A DNA stretch of 30,491 nt from Acidobacteriota bacterium (GTDB taxonomy: Bacteria > Acidobacteriota > Terriglobia > Terriglobales > Acidobacteriaceae): contig JAJZDL010000006.1 in assembly GCA_021851465.1 (NCBI GenBank), positions 1 through 30,491 of the forward strand, written 5' to 3'. How positions within the stretch are numbered: position 1 is the first letter of the stretch; the number at the start of each line of letters is the position of its first letter. Below the pieces are notes generated by a model. It had not been told where the DNA came from. It worked only from the letters and a program-made list of their open reading frames with translations, and made no database searches. Of this stretch, positions 1-8,587 are shown piece by piece. A program made the translations under genes and the position numbers.

Positions 1-83
1 CCGATGCGCGCCGCCTCGTTCTGCACGAACCAGCGAAATCCCACGCCCTGCACCCGGCCTTTAACCAAAAAATGCTGCACCAT
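1..83 (-). CDS. acyP: Acylphosphatase, N-terminal part (cut by window edge)
   Basis: Reading the minus strand from an ATG at 83 gives 27 residues before the window ends. They contain KGRVQGVGFRWFVQ, the signature of acylphosphatase (acyl phosphate + water to carboxylate + phosphate, a small cytosolic enzyme of about 90 residues). The Arg of the GVGFR motif is the family's phosphate-binding catalytic residue; the catalytic Asn lies beyond the edge. The start is 25 bases after the efp stop on the same strand, so the two are probably co-transcribed. The motif is strong, but only about a third of the protein is visible. Confidence 0.85.
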   Translation of the reverse strand, partial: MVQHFLVKGRVQGVGFRWFVQNEAARI

Positions 84-108
84 AAGTGTTTGTCTGTGGC
101 CGCTCAGT

Positions 109-666
109 TTACGCGCGGCTCATATACGCGCCTTCCGCCGTGTCCACGCGGATCTTCTCGCCCTCGTTGATGAACGGCGGCACCTGCACCACGAGGCCGG
201 TCTCCATCTCCGCCGGCTTGGTCACGCTCGAGGCCGTCGCCGACTTGATCCCCGGCTCGGTCTTCATCACCGTCATCTCGACGAACGTCGGCAGCTCGAT
301 GCCGACGGCCTTGCCGTCGTGGAAGCTCACGCTGATCGAGAGGTTCGGCGTCAGGTACTCCACCGCGTCGCCCAGCGTGTCGCGCTTCAGCACCGTCTGC
401 TCGAAGCTCTCGTCCATGAAGTAGAAGTCGTCGCCGTCGTTGTACAGGTACTCCATCTTCACCTCGTCCACCTTCACGCGGTCGATGGGGTCGGGCGAGC
501 GGAAGCGCTCGACGAACATCGCCCCCGTGCGCAGGTTCTTCAGCTTGGCCTGGATGAAGGCGCGCAGGTTGCCCGGCGTGCGGTGCTCCACTGAGAAGAC
601 CACGTGGAGCTGGTTGTTGTGCTTGATAATCATGCCCGGGCGCATCTGCGTGGCGGGTATCGACAT
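109..666 (-). CDS. efp: Translation elongation factor P (EF-P)
   Basis: A 185-residue protein, the usual EF-P length, with an N-terminal KOW-like domain followed by two OB-fold domains. EF-P binds between the P and E sites of ribosomes stalled at polyproline and promotes peptide bond formation. The N-terminus MSIPATQMRPGMIIKHN and the C-terminal part VVQVPPFINEGEKIRVDT are typical. The ATG at 666 is chosen over an upstream in-frame ATG at 750 because an AGGGG box lies about 10 bases before it and the family starts here. The loop that normally carries a modified Lys (E. coli Lys34) or Arg reads TPGNLRAF, which puts Asn33 at the tip. That argues against the EpmA, YmfI or EarP type modifications. 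The family call is secure; a paralog elsewhere in the genome cannot be excluded. Confidence 0.95.
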   Translation of the reverse strand: MSIPATQMRPGMIIKHNNQLHVVFSVEHRTPGNLRAFIQAKLKNLRTGAMFVERFRSPDPIDRVKVDEVKMEYLYNDGDDFYFMDESFEQTVLKRDTLGDAVEYLTPNLSISVSFHDGKAVGIELPTFVEMTVMKTEPGIKSATASSVTKPAEMETGLVVQVPPFINEGEKIRVDTAEGAYMSRA

Positions 667-1174
667 AGAATAAAACCCCTGAATTATTTGGCTGTGCGCG
701 AAGCGATTCGCGAAGATCTGCGCAAAGTCCCGAACGTCGCCGTCCCGCAACTCCGCAACCCTACCATTGTATCCCGTGCGTTCGCCGCGAGCGCCACCCG
801 AGGGGCAGCGGCGTTCAATGCCAATTCGTCGCAGACGATCACTTGACCTCCGGCTGTAACCGTTGAACGACCCGGCCCTTGTCGTCGAGAAACGTCAGGC
901 TCCTGCACTGCTGATTTCAATCATCCTTACTGTACGCGGTCCGGTCGCAACCGACTCCCACGGCCCCGATACGATCCACTCCGCCTGCGATTGCGCGGCT
1001 GCGTGCAGTGCATTCGTATCGCACATGGAAGTATGAGGATCGTACAACTGGCGCAATCGTTTAGCAGACGCAGCATCTCGGATCAGATGCCACAACTGTG
1101 GTAATTTTGCCACAGTCCACGCTCCATTTTCCCGCTGTACCCTGGTTCGTAGGGTTCTTGGGAGTCCCTCTCTT
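667..1174. other. Divergent intergenic region between efp and lpxC
   Basis: These 508 bases separate the divergent efp and lpxC genes and should hold both promoters; I could not pick a convincing -35/-10 pair for either. On the minus strand two adjacent frames give protein-like strings: one ending at 895 with WESVATGPRTVRMIEISSAG, the next ending at 839 with LTFLDDKGRVVQRLQPEVK. This could be the remains of a small frameshifted gene. I recognise no family and do not call a CDS. Confidence 0.4.
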
Positions 1175-2128
1175 TTGGCCCAAAGCGCGCACTGCGAGCA
1201 GACAATTCGCTCCGAGATCGAGTTCACTGGCGTCGGCCTGCACAGCGGCGCGGAGGTCTCGATGCGCCTGGTGCCCGCGCCCGCCGGCTCCGGCATCGTC
1301 TTCCGCCGCACCGACCTGGACAACTTCGAGGTCCCCGCCACTGGCCGCAACGTCGCCAAGGTCAGCTACGCCACCAGTCTCATGCGCGGTTCCGTGCTCA
1401 TCTCCACCACAGAGCACCTCCTCTCCGCCCTCATCGGCTTCGGCGTGGACAATGTCATCGTCGAGGTGGACAACCTCGAACTCCCCATCCTCGACGGCAG
1501 CGCCCTGCCCTACGTCGAGGCCTTCCACGCCGTCGGCCTCAAGCGACAGCGCCGCCGCCGCGAGTACATCCGCATCCTCAAAGAGGTCGAGGTGCGCGAA
1601 GGAAACAAGTTCATCGGCGTCTATCCCGGCTCCGGCTACGGCATCGACTACACCATCGACTTCCCGCAGCCCATCGGACACGCCACCTTCCGCGGCGACC
1701 TCGAGACCGGAGACTACGCCCGGCTCATCGCCCCCGCGCGCACATTCGGCTTCCGCGAGGACGAGCCCAAGCTGCGCGACATGGGCCTCATCCGAGGCGC
1801 ATCCGAACAATGCGTCATCGTCCTCACCGCCCAGGGCGTGCTGAACGGCCCGCTGCGCTTCCCCGACGAGTTTGTGCGCCACAAAGTCCTCGACCTGATA
1901 GGCGACCTCGCCCTCGCCGGCCGCCGCATCCAGGGCCATGTGGTTGCAGAGCGCGCAGGCCACGCCATGCACACCGCCCTCGTACAGCGGCTCATGCGCG
2001 ACCGCTCCGCCTGGGAGCTCGCCCACCTGTACGACGACGCCCCACAGCCAATCGAAGCAGAGACCGCCCCGGCGCAGACGGAGTTGGCCAACACCACTCT
2101 GCCCGAGAGCCTCGCCATCCATGCTTGA
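1175..2128 (+). CDS. lpxC: UDP-3-O-acyl-N-acetylglucosamine deacetylase LpxC
   Basis: A 317-residue cytosolic zinc amidase that carries out the committed step of lipid A synthesis, removing acetate from UDP-3-O-acyl-GlcNAc. The metal site is complete: TTEHLLSAL supplies Glu80 and His81, and FVRHKVLDLIGD supplies His236 and Asp240 (E. coli Glu78, His79, His238, Asp242). His263 in ERAGHAMH corresponds to the general acid His265. The start is TTG at 1175, preceded by GGAG about 11 bases upstream; no ATG fits the conserved N-terminus QTIRSEIEFTGVGLHSG. folK follows after 18 bases, probably in one transcript. After residue 290 the tail is Ala/Pro/Glu-rich and not conserved. The gene shows that the organism makes lipid A. 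Confidence 0.96.
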   Translation: MAQSAHCEQTIRSEIEFTGVGLHSGAEVSMRLVPAPAGSGIVFRRTDLDNFEVPATGRNVAKVSYATSLMRGSVLISTTEHLLSALIGFGVDNVIVEVDNLELPILDGSALPYVEAFHAVGLKRQRRRREYIRILKEVEVREGNKFIGVYPGSGYGIDYTIDFPQPIGHATFRGDLETGDYARLIAPARTFGFREDEPKLRDMGLIRGASEQCVIVLTAQGVLNGPLRFPDEFVRHKVLDLIGDLALAGRRIQGHVVAERAGHAMHTALVQRLMRDRSAWELAHLYDDAPQPIEAETAPAQTELANTTLPESLAIHA

Positions 2129-2146
2129 CATCCGCGCAGGAAAATT

Positions 2147-2713
2147 TTGATCCGCCTCGCCGCCATCGCGCTCGGCTCGAACCTCGCATCCCAGTGGGGA
2201 GACCGTGCCGCCACTCTGCTCGAGGCCGTGAAGCGCGTGGCTGCGCTGGGCGAACTTCGGGCCGTCTCCTCTTTCTACGACACCGCTCCGGTTGGCTACA
2301 CCGATCAGCCAAACTTCCTCAACGCCGCGCTGCTGCTCGCAACCGGCCGCGAACCGCTCGACCTGATGCGCGCGCTGCTGGCCATCGAGCGCACAATGGG
2401 CCGCGACCGTGCAACCGTTTTCTCCGATCCGGTTCAAATTGGCGCGTCTCAGCCCGATGCGCCGCGATCAGTAGCGATACCAATCAAGGGGCCGCGCGTC
2501 ATCGACCTCGACCTGCTCCTGATGGACGACATTGTGCTCGCAACCACCGCCGAGATGCAAGACGGGCAGCAAGATGACCCAGCCCTCACTCTGCCTCATC
2601 CCGCGATGGCCCAGCGCCGCTTCGTCCTCGAACCCCTCGCCGAGATCGCGCCAGGGCTGGTCGATCCCACCTCCGGCCGCACCGTCGCCCAACTGCTCGC
2701 GCAGCTCACTTAA
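2147..2713 (+). CDS. folK: 2-amino-4-hydroxy-6-hydroxymethyldihydropteridine diphosphokinase (HPPK)
   Basis: A 188-residue cytosolic enzyme of folate synthesis that moves pyrophosphate from ATP to the pterin alcohol. It has the N-terminal ALGSNL motif, YDTAPVGYTDQPNFLNA (pterin pocket), GRDR at 85-88, and GPRVIDLDLLL with the Mg ligands Asp120 and Asp122. The start is TTG at 2147 with AGGA about 7 bases upstream, 18 bases after the lpxC stop. Between Arg88 and Gly115 there are about 21 residues more than in E. coli HPPK, in the loop that closes over the substrates, and the Trp that precedes GPR in E. coli is Lys here. The family call is secure; the loop is unusual. Confidence 0.93.
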   Translation: MIRLAAIALGSNLASQWGDRAATLLEAVKRVAALGELRAVSSFYDTAPVGYTDQPNFLNAALLLATGREPLDLMRALLAIERTMGRDRATVFSDPVQIGASQPDAPRSVAIPIKGPRVIDLDLLLMDDIVLATTAEMQDGQQDDPALTLPHPAMAQRRFVLEPLAEIAPGLVDPTSGRTVAQLLAQLT

Positions 2714-2838
2714 GAAGCTCCGCACAAATTTCCGTTTTGATAGGGCGGGACGACAGTTCCACCGTCAGTCCCCCTCAATCAAGCAGGCTTTAGCCTCCGA
2801 GACACGCCAGAAAACTGTGCAGGCTTCGCTAAACTGCG

Positions 2839-3873
2839 CTAGAAGCGCAGGCCGAACTTCACCGGAATGTAGGTGGTGCGGTTGCTGTTCTGCGGGTAGT
2901 AGTTGGTGCCGTTATACGTTCCCCCGGGGTTGGACGTGGAGCCGTACGGGGCCGTTTGGGAGTCGGCCACGGTAAGGCCATAGCGCTGCTGGTTCAGGAT
3001 CAAAACATAGCGCACTTCCATGTAGAGCCGCTCGCTGGCGAACTGGGAGAACTTGTAGGTGATGCCGAAGCCGCCGTTCACGCCGAATGCGTTGCTGGTG
3101 TAATGGTCGATGTTCTGGTTTGCCTGGTATGGAACCGTTCCGAAGTAGGGATCGAAGTAGTATCCGGTCTGTGGCTCGGTGAAGTTGGTGACCTTGTGAT
3201 AGAAGCCGGCGCCGACGACGGTGTAAGCGCCCCATGTGCCGCTGGTGGGAAGCGTAAAAGTAGGATTGAGGGTAAACGACCAGACGTGATTGTTGCCGCC
3301 CAGGTACGAAACCCCGCAGGTGCCTGCGTTGAGGGATGCGGACGAGCAACCAAGGTTGTAGAGATAGCTCTGGTTGTTGATGGTATTGTTTTGCAGCCCA
3401 AAATGGTCATAGTCGAACTGGGCGATAAGGCCGAAGATCTTGTTGTAGTTGCGCCCTCCACCGAACTGGAAGCCCCAGCTTGGGGTCTCATAGACGTGGG
3501 TGTCGCCGACCGGCAGGGTGAAGCCGAAGCCGCCCATGAAGGTGTACTTGCGGGAGCCGTCCGCGTTGGTGTTTCCGCCGGCGTAGCTCGGCCGGCCATA
3601 GCGGCGCGGCGGCGGCTGCGAGCTGTCCAGCAGGTTGAAGCGCGTGCCGGAATCGGCGGCCGCATCGGAGTCCGAGGAGGACGAACTGCTGCTATACGCC
3701 GCCGAGGCGATGCTCGCTGAAGCGGACTCGGAGGCCAGCAATAGCGGTGCCTGCACGGTCGGCGCAGAGGAAGCACCCTGTTGGGCCTGTAGAAGCGAGG
3801 CCGGTCCCACCATCAGGAAGCTGAGGGCCGCGGCGCGGCACGCAATAGCGAAGAGACTACGGTGGCTGTTCAT
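2839..3873 (-). CDS. Outer-membrane beta-barrel protein, function unknown
   Basis: A 344-residue protein with a signal peptide (MNSHRSLFAIACRAAAL to LLQAQQ, cleaved near residue 31). Next comes a Ser/Ala/Asp-rich linker with a run of seven Ser (about residues 45-75). The rest is rich in Gly, Asn, Tyr and Phe, with alternating aromatic and polar residues, and ends in KFGLRF. The C-terminal Phe is the usual signal for the BAM assembly machine. The ATG at 3873 is preferred over the one at 3900 because GGGAG precedes it and the signal peptide begins there. It is likely a porin-like or surface barrel of the outer-membrane beta-barrel superfamily; substrate and partner are unknown. It converges with folK and lies 178 bases downstream of the RNase gene. 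Confidence 0.8.
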   Translation of the reverse strand: MNSHRSLFAIACRAAALSFLMVGPASLLQAQQGASSAPTVQAPLLLASESASASIASAAYSSSSSSSDSDAAADSGTRFNLLDSSQPPPRRYGRPSYAGGNTNADGSRKYTFMGGFGFTLPVGDTHVYETPSWGFQFGGGRNYNKIFGLIAQFDYDHFGLQNNTINNQSYLYNLGCSSASLNAGTCGVSYLGGNNHVWSFTLNPTFTLPTSGTWGAYTVVGAGFYHKVTNFTEPQTGYYFDPYFGTVPYQANQNIDHYTSNAFGVNGGFGITYKFSQFASERLYMEVRYVLILNQQRYGLTVADSQTAPYGSTSNPGGTYNGTNYYPQNSNRTTYIPVKFGLRF

Positions 3874-4051
3874 TGTTTTCCGACTCCCTTTTGAATGCAT
3901 GGTCTTTCGGATTTACCAACCCGAATCACGTGAGTTTGTTGTGCCAGTCGCGTTGCCGGCCGATGACCGGAGGCGCTGCAATTCAAGCGTACTCCCATAG
4001 CTACCTAGGATGCGCGAATGCGCAGTTTGGATCGCTCGCCCGTGAGCGATT

Positions 4052-7000
4052 TCAGTGGATGTCGAAGCGCTCCGGGTGCAGGGTGGGGTCGCTCTTGAGC
4101 AGGATGGTTTTGCCGACCATCTCTTCCATCTCCAGCAGCCACTTTGCTCCGGAACTCTTGAGTTGTTTGACGACCTCGGGGTGGACACGCAGCATGACGT
4201 CTCCGCGATCCAGCGTCTTGTGCATCTTGCGCATCTCGATATAAATGTCGTTGCAGACGGTGATCGGCGATTTGACCATTCCCGTGCCCTCGCAGACCGA
4301 ACAGGTCGTCGACAGCGTGCGCTCCAGCGACTGCTTGACCCGCTTGCGGGTGATGGCGACCAGGCCGAAATCGTTGAACTGAAGGACTTTGGAGGGTGCG
4401 CGGTCGGACTTCAACTCCTCTTCCAGCGCGGCCATCACACGGTTGCGGTTCTTGCGCTCGTCCATGTCGATGAAGTCGATGATGATGATGCCGCCCAGGT
4501 CGCGCAGGCGGATCTGGCGAACGATCTCCGGGATGGCGTCGAGGTTGGTCTTGACGATGGTGTCCTCGAGCCGCGCCGTCTTGCCGACGTACTTTCCGGT
4601 ATTGATGTCGATGGCCACCAGCGCCTCGGTCTGGTTGATGACGATGGATCCGCCGCTCTTCAGCCACACCTTCGAGCGCAGCGCTTTGTTGATCTCCTCC
4701 GTGATGCCGAACTGCTCGAAGAGCGGCGTGTCCTTGAGGTAGAGCTTGACGCGGCGGATCAGCGAGGGCTGGAAGCGCTGCAGGAAGCGCAGCACACGCT
4801 CGTACTCGGCCTCCGTGTCCACCCAGATGGCGGAGAAGTTGTCCGTCACCTGGTCGCGCAGGATGCGCTCGATGAGGTTCAAGTCGTGATAGATGAGCGC
4901 GGGCGACTTGGACGATTCAGACCGCGCCTTGATGTCTGCCCACAGGTTCAGCAGGAAGCGCAGGTCGCTGCGCAACTCCTCTTCGCTGGCCCCCTCGGCG
5001 GCAGTGCGCACAATGAACCCGCCGCTGGCCTCGCCGCGTTCGCTCAGCAGAATCTCCTTCAGCCTGCGGCGTTCGCCGTCCGACTCGATCTTGCGCGAGA
5101 CGCCGATGTGGCTCACCGTCGGCATAAAGACAAGGAAGCGTCCAGGAAGCGCAATATGGCTGGTGATGCGCGCGCCCTTCTTGGCGATCGGCTCCTTGGC
5201 GATCTGCACCAGAATCTCCTGCCCCGGCTTCAGCAGGTCGCTGATGGCGGGCAGGTTGGTGGTCTGCATGGAGTGGCGTCCACGCCCTCCGCCGGAGTGC
5301 CCACTGCGGTCGCGGTCGCCGGAACCGCCGGTGTTGCGCGGACGCTCACCACGCCCGCGTCGTCCATCGCGACGACCGTCTCGACGGCCTCCGCTACGCT
5401 CTGCGTCGCGCCCACGCTCCTGTCGAGGCGCAACGTTGCCGGACTGCTGAGCCGCGCGATCCAACTCTGCACTCTGGCCAAACTGCGCCTCGAAGAACTC
5501 AGCGTCGGCGACGTTGCCGGTGCGTGCGGCCTGCTCCTGTTGGTCTTCATCGGAGCCCTCCGACTGCTTCAGACCGTCGTGGTCTCCCTGGTTCTGGCCC
5601 TCTTCATCGTCCTCGTTCTCTTCGTCGAGATCTTCCTCGTCGAGATCGTCTTCTTCAAAGTCCTCTTCGTCGTCGAGGTCGTCCTGCTCTTCCACTTCGG
5701 GCGCGGTGCGCGTGATCTGATCGATGGACATCTCGCGCAGCATGGTGCCGAGATCGGCCACGCCCTCAACCGCCTCCTCCTCCGAGTCGTCCATCTCCTC
5801 GATGGAGCTGGCGTGAAGGGTGGAAATCTCGGGATCCTCCTCGTCGAGAATCTCTTCGGAGAGCTGACCGTGACCGGGAACGAACCCGGTCGCTACACCC
5901 GGCTGGCCAGACGGCAGCTCATAGCTGCTCTCCGCTGAGACCACCGCCCCCTCGATGCGAATCGGCGATATGGGTTCGGGAACCTCCATCGTGGACGGGT
6001 GCGCCGCTTCGACCGGCAGAACAGCGGCACTCTCCGAGTGCATCTCGCCCGCTGGCGAGATGGAGGTAATGTCGTGCGCCTCAGAGTCGGGCGCGTTCGC
6101 CGAGGTTGCGAGTTCAGCCACCGGTTCAAGCACCGGCTCAAGCGCTGGTGCACTCTGGCGAAACTCGCTGGGAGGAATGGGATCGACGCGGTAGGAGGCT
6201 GAGGCGTCGCTCGGCTCGTACTCGACTGGCGTCACCGGCGCGGAAGGAGTAGCTGCGGAAGGCCCGGAGCCTTGCAGGACTGTTGCAGCAACGGCTGCTG
6301 AAGTGTCGTTGCGCAGGTCGTGGCGTCCGTCCTGCCGTGTTTCGGAGCGGTCGTTGCGGCTTTCGAAGCGAGCATTTCGGTCGGGGCGTGCATCCCGTCT
6401 CGGCTCGCGATCGAACTCGCGCGGAGAGCGGCCCCGTCCCTCGCGCGCATCGGAGTGCGAATCGGCCGGGCGGCGGCGAGAGAGCGTCTCGCCGGGCAGC
6501 GTTGCGCCACCGTCCCAATCAGCCGCCAGAGTGTAGAGGTTGGCAGGAGGGGCGAGTGGGGTCGAGGCCGTCTGCTCGGGCTTGGCCACGGCCTGTTCAT
6601 CGCCACCCTTGCGGTACTTCGAGAGCGATTCACCGGGCAGAACGATTGGCGCGGCCCCCTCCGCAAAGTCCTCGTCGGGGTATGCGTTGGCGATAGGGCC
6701 AGTGCCGCCGGCCTCCTCACCGCCGTCCACGCCGTACAGGTTGCGCGAGGGCTCGAATCCGCGGGGGCCGCGTTGTGGTTGTTGATCCGAACGCTGGCCT
6801 GGATCGCGTCTTTGGGAGTCGGAGCGCCCACCGTCGCGGCTCCGTCCGTCTCGGCCCCTGTCGCGCCGCCCCCGCTCACCGGAGCGGTCGCCGCGCGATC
6901 TGTCGTTGCCGCGGTCGGCGAGCGGAGCGGTTGAGTGGGTTGCCGCTGCGTCGATCTCTACGCCGGACTCGCGCTCGAAGATCGAGCCGTCCTCGTCGCC

Positions 7001-7756
7001 AGAAACTTCGGAGTAGCTCTGTGCTGCAGGGTAGGCCGCAGCGGAGTTCTCCTGTCTGGAGTCGCCCGCCTGGCCAGCCGACTCGCCCGCCTGGCCAGCG
7101 GCGCCGCGCCCGCGACGGCGTCCGCGACGCCCGCGCCACCGGCGGCTTGCCTCGGCACCGGGTGCGCCCTCGCCAATCTCGGTGCCTTCGTTGAACTCTC
7201 TGGGGGCCGCGCTGTCGGAGTAGCCCTCTCCAGCATCGCCGCGGTCCATCGACGCATGCTCGGCAGACGTGAGATCTCCTGGCCCGCGCTCCCCGCCCTG
7301 CCGGCGCGATGCCGCTTCGGGGCCGCTCGACCGTTCAGCGCTTTGGTTGCGCTCGCGGTCTCGTCCGCCGCGCCGTCCTCTGCCGCCCCGGTCTCCGCGC
7401 TCTCCATTGCGCCCGCCGGCATCGCTGCGTCCGCCCGCTTCGCCGCTCTGCTCGCCGGGGCCAAGCCGCGGCGCGCGCGCGGCGCGCTCTCCTGCCGGCG
7501 AGGTGTCGAACTCATCCGAGTCCGGCGCTTCTTCCAGAAAATCCGTGATGTAGAGAAAGGCGTCGCGCTCCAGGCCGATCTCCACAAAGCTCGACTGCAT
7601 CCCCGGCAGTACGCGCGTGACGCGGCCGTTGTAGATCGATCCGGCGAGCGTGTACTCGTTCTCGCGTTCGTAATAGATTTCGGTGAGTGCTTCGTCTTCG
7701 ACGATGGCCAGTCGCGTCTCGTGGGGCGTGCTGGATATATAGATTTCCTTCGACAT
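4052..7756 (-). CDS. rng: Rne/Rng family ribonuclease with very long insertion in the S1 domain
   Basis: A 1234-residue endoribonuclease of the RNase E/G family, which acts in mRNA decay and rRNA maturation. Residues 1-77 are the start of the fold and the first part of the S1 RNA-binding domain (IYNGRVTRVLPGMQSSFVEI). Residues about 835-1234 supply the rest of S1, the 5'-sensor and the DNase I-like catalytic domain: VAIDINTG with Asp1050, IIIIDFIDM with Asp1094 (E. coli Asp303 and Asp346), and the Zn-link CSVCEGTG with Cys1152 and Cys1155. Between them sit about 757 residues of low-complexity sequence: Arg/Gly/Asp-rich at 110-350 and 780-830, and a very acidic Glu/Asp block near 670-720. There is no C-terminal scaffold like that of E. 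coli RNase E, so the insertion may take that role. The ATG at 7756 has AGGA six bases upstream. rne would be an equally fair symbol. Confidence 0.93.
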   Translation of the reverse strand: MSKEIYISSTPHETRLAIVEDEALTEIYYERENEYTLAGSIYNGRVTRVLPGMQSSFVEIGLERDAFLYITDFLEEAPDSDEFDTSPAGERAARAPRLGPGEQSGEAGGRSDAGGRNGERGDRGGRGRRGGRDRERNQSAERSSGPEAASRRQGGERGPGDLTSAEHASMDRGDAGEGYSDSAAPREFNEGTEIGEGAPGAEASRRWRGRRGRRRGRGAAGQAGESAGQAGDSRQENSAAAYPAAQSYSEVSGDEDGSIFERESGVEIDAAATHSTAPLADRGNDRSRGDRSGERGRRDRGRDGRSRDGGRSDSQRRDPGQRSDQQPQRGPRGFEPSRNLYGVDGGEEAGGTGPIANAYPDEDFAEGAAPIVLPGESLSKYRKGGDEQAVAKPEQTASTPLAPPANLYTLAADWDGGATLPGETLSRRRPADSHSDAREGRGRSPREFDREPRRDARPDRNARFESRNDRSETRQDGRHDLRNDTSAAVAATVLQGSGPSAATPSAPVTPVEYEPSDASASYRVDPIPPSEFRQSAPALEPVLEPVAELATSANAPDSEAHDITSISPAGEMHSESAAVLPVEAAHPSTMEVPEPISPIRIEGAVVSAESSYELPSGQPGVATGFVPGHGQLSEEILDEEDPEISTLHASSIEEMDDSEEEAVEGVADLGTMLREMSIDQITRTAPEVEEQDDLDDEEDFEEDDLDEEDLDEENEDDEEGQNQGDHDGLKQSEGSDEDQQEQAARTGNVADAEFFEAQFGQSAELDRAAQQSGNVAPRQERGRDAERSGGRRDGRRDGRRGRGERPRNTGGSGDRDRSGHSGGGRGRHSMQTTNLPAISDLLKPGQEILVQIAKEPIAKKGARITSHIALPGRFLVFMPTVSHIGVSRKIESDGERRRLKEILLSERGEASGGFIVRTAAEGASEEELRSDLRFLLNLWADIKARSESSKSPALIYHDLNLIERILRDQVTDNFSAIWVDTEAEYERVLRFLQRFQPSLIRRVKLYLKDTPLFEQFGITEEINKALRSKVWLKSGGSIVINQTEALVAIDINTGKYVGKTARLEDTIVKTNLDAIPEIVRQIRLRDLGGIIIIDFIDMDERKNRNRVMAALEEELKSDRAPSKVLQFNDFGLVAITRKRVKQSLERTLSTTCSVCEGTGMVKSPITVCNDIYIEMRKMHKTLDRGDVMLRVHPEVVKQLKSSGAKWLLEMEEMVGKTILLKSDPTLHPERFDIH

Positions 7757-7935
7757 GTTCCTGCTCTTTCTGCCCGCTCCGGCTTTGAGAACCGGAGGCG
7801 CGGGCGGCAGGCGCAGACGAGAGGATCGGAGGGGTGCCTAGCAAAATGCTAAGTGCCGCTCACCGAGGTGCGGACAGGATCTGGGACCGGGAAGCGGTGT
7901 AGACCGATGGGTGCAGGCGAGGGATAAGACCCACC

Positions 7936-7977
7936 CCAGACTGCGCCCAGACCGCGCCGTCGATGGGCGCAGTCTGG
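7936..7977. repeat. Perfect 14-bp inverted repeat
   Basis: CCAGACTGCGCCCA at 7936-7949 is exactly mirrored by TGGGCGCAGTCTGG at 7964-7977, with a 14-base loop. It lies 180 bases upstream of the RNase start. No T-run follows on either strand, so it is not a standard terminator. It could be a folded element in the RNase 5' leader or an operator. Confidence 0.75.
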
Positions 7978-8118
7978 CTGTTGCGTAGAACTATCGGAGA
8001 CACTGGCAATGCTTCAATCGACGATTCGCACGCGGAGTTTGTGGCCAGAACAACCTCGAAAGAACCTTGAGGCGGGGCCGTTCGCCATCCACATGGAATC
8101 ATTTCCCTTCAAACCTGT

Positions 8119-8156
8119 CCGGCCAACGGATTCGATCCCTGCCTGGCCGGCCTTTT
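8119..8156 (+). terminator. Possible rho-independent terminator
   Basis: CCGGCCA at 8119-8125 pairs with TGGCCGG at 8144-8150 and is followed by CCTTTTCT. The 18-base loop is long and no plus-strand gene ends just before it, so its role is unclear. Confidence 0.35.
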
Positions 8157-8308
8157 CTAAAATCAAAAGTCTAAAATCTTCAAAAATCGAACGCCGCGTG
8201 CCCGGCGCCATGCGCCAACGGGTGCGGAGAGTTGCACCGGCCTGGATGCAACAGCCGGGTAAATCCAGTATGCACTAAAATCGCTTCGCGCGCATTCGCC
8301 CCTCGGCG

Positions 8309-8326
8309 ATTGTGTCATGCCACAAT
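8309..8326. promoter_or_regulatory. ATTGTG/CACAAT dyad
   Basis: ATTGTG at 8309-8314 and CACAAT at 8321-8326 form a perfect 6-bp dyad with a 6-base spacer. It looks like a small operator, but no gene starts next to it. Confidence 0.25.
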
Positions 8327-8587
8327 AGAAATGTCCCTCTGTTCACCTCGATAGAAATCTTCCCTGGGTTGCAGTTGGCAAGCGTGGCGATCGGGGTGCT
8401 TGCATCGGGTTGAAGGCCTGTCTCCAGGGATGATTCTTGGAGGGCGTGTTGGCCGCGATGGCCCGGCGCCACAGCCGCTTGCCAGGCCGATCACTCATCC
8501 CCGACAACTCACACGCATCGCGCAAGCGCAAACTCCCCGAAGACACACGCCCAAATGCCTCAACCCCCGGCCACCCAATCGCGTCCG

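Noticed and set aside
4055..5938. A 627-residue plus-strand open frame
   Set aside because: It is antisense to the RNase gene, whose catalytic motifs are plain, and arises from GC-rich codon bias on the opposite strand.
8119..8150. tRNA 3' part (GGATTCGATCC resembles a T-arm)
   Set aside because: No five-base T-stem and no anticodon or acceptor arms can be drawn upstream.
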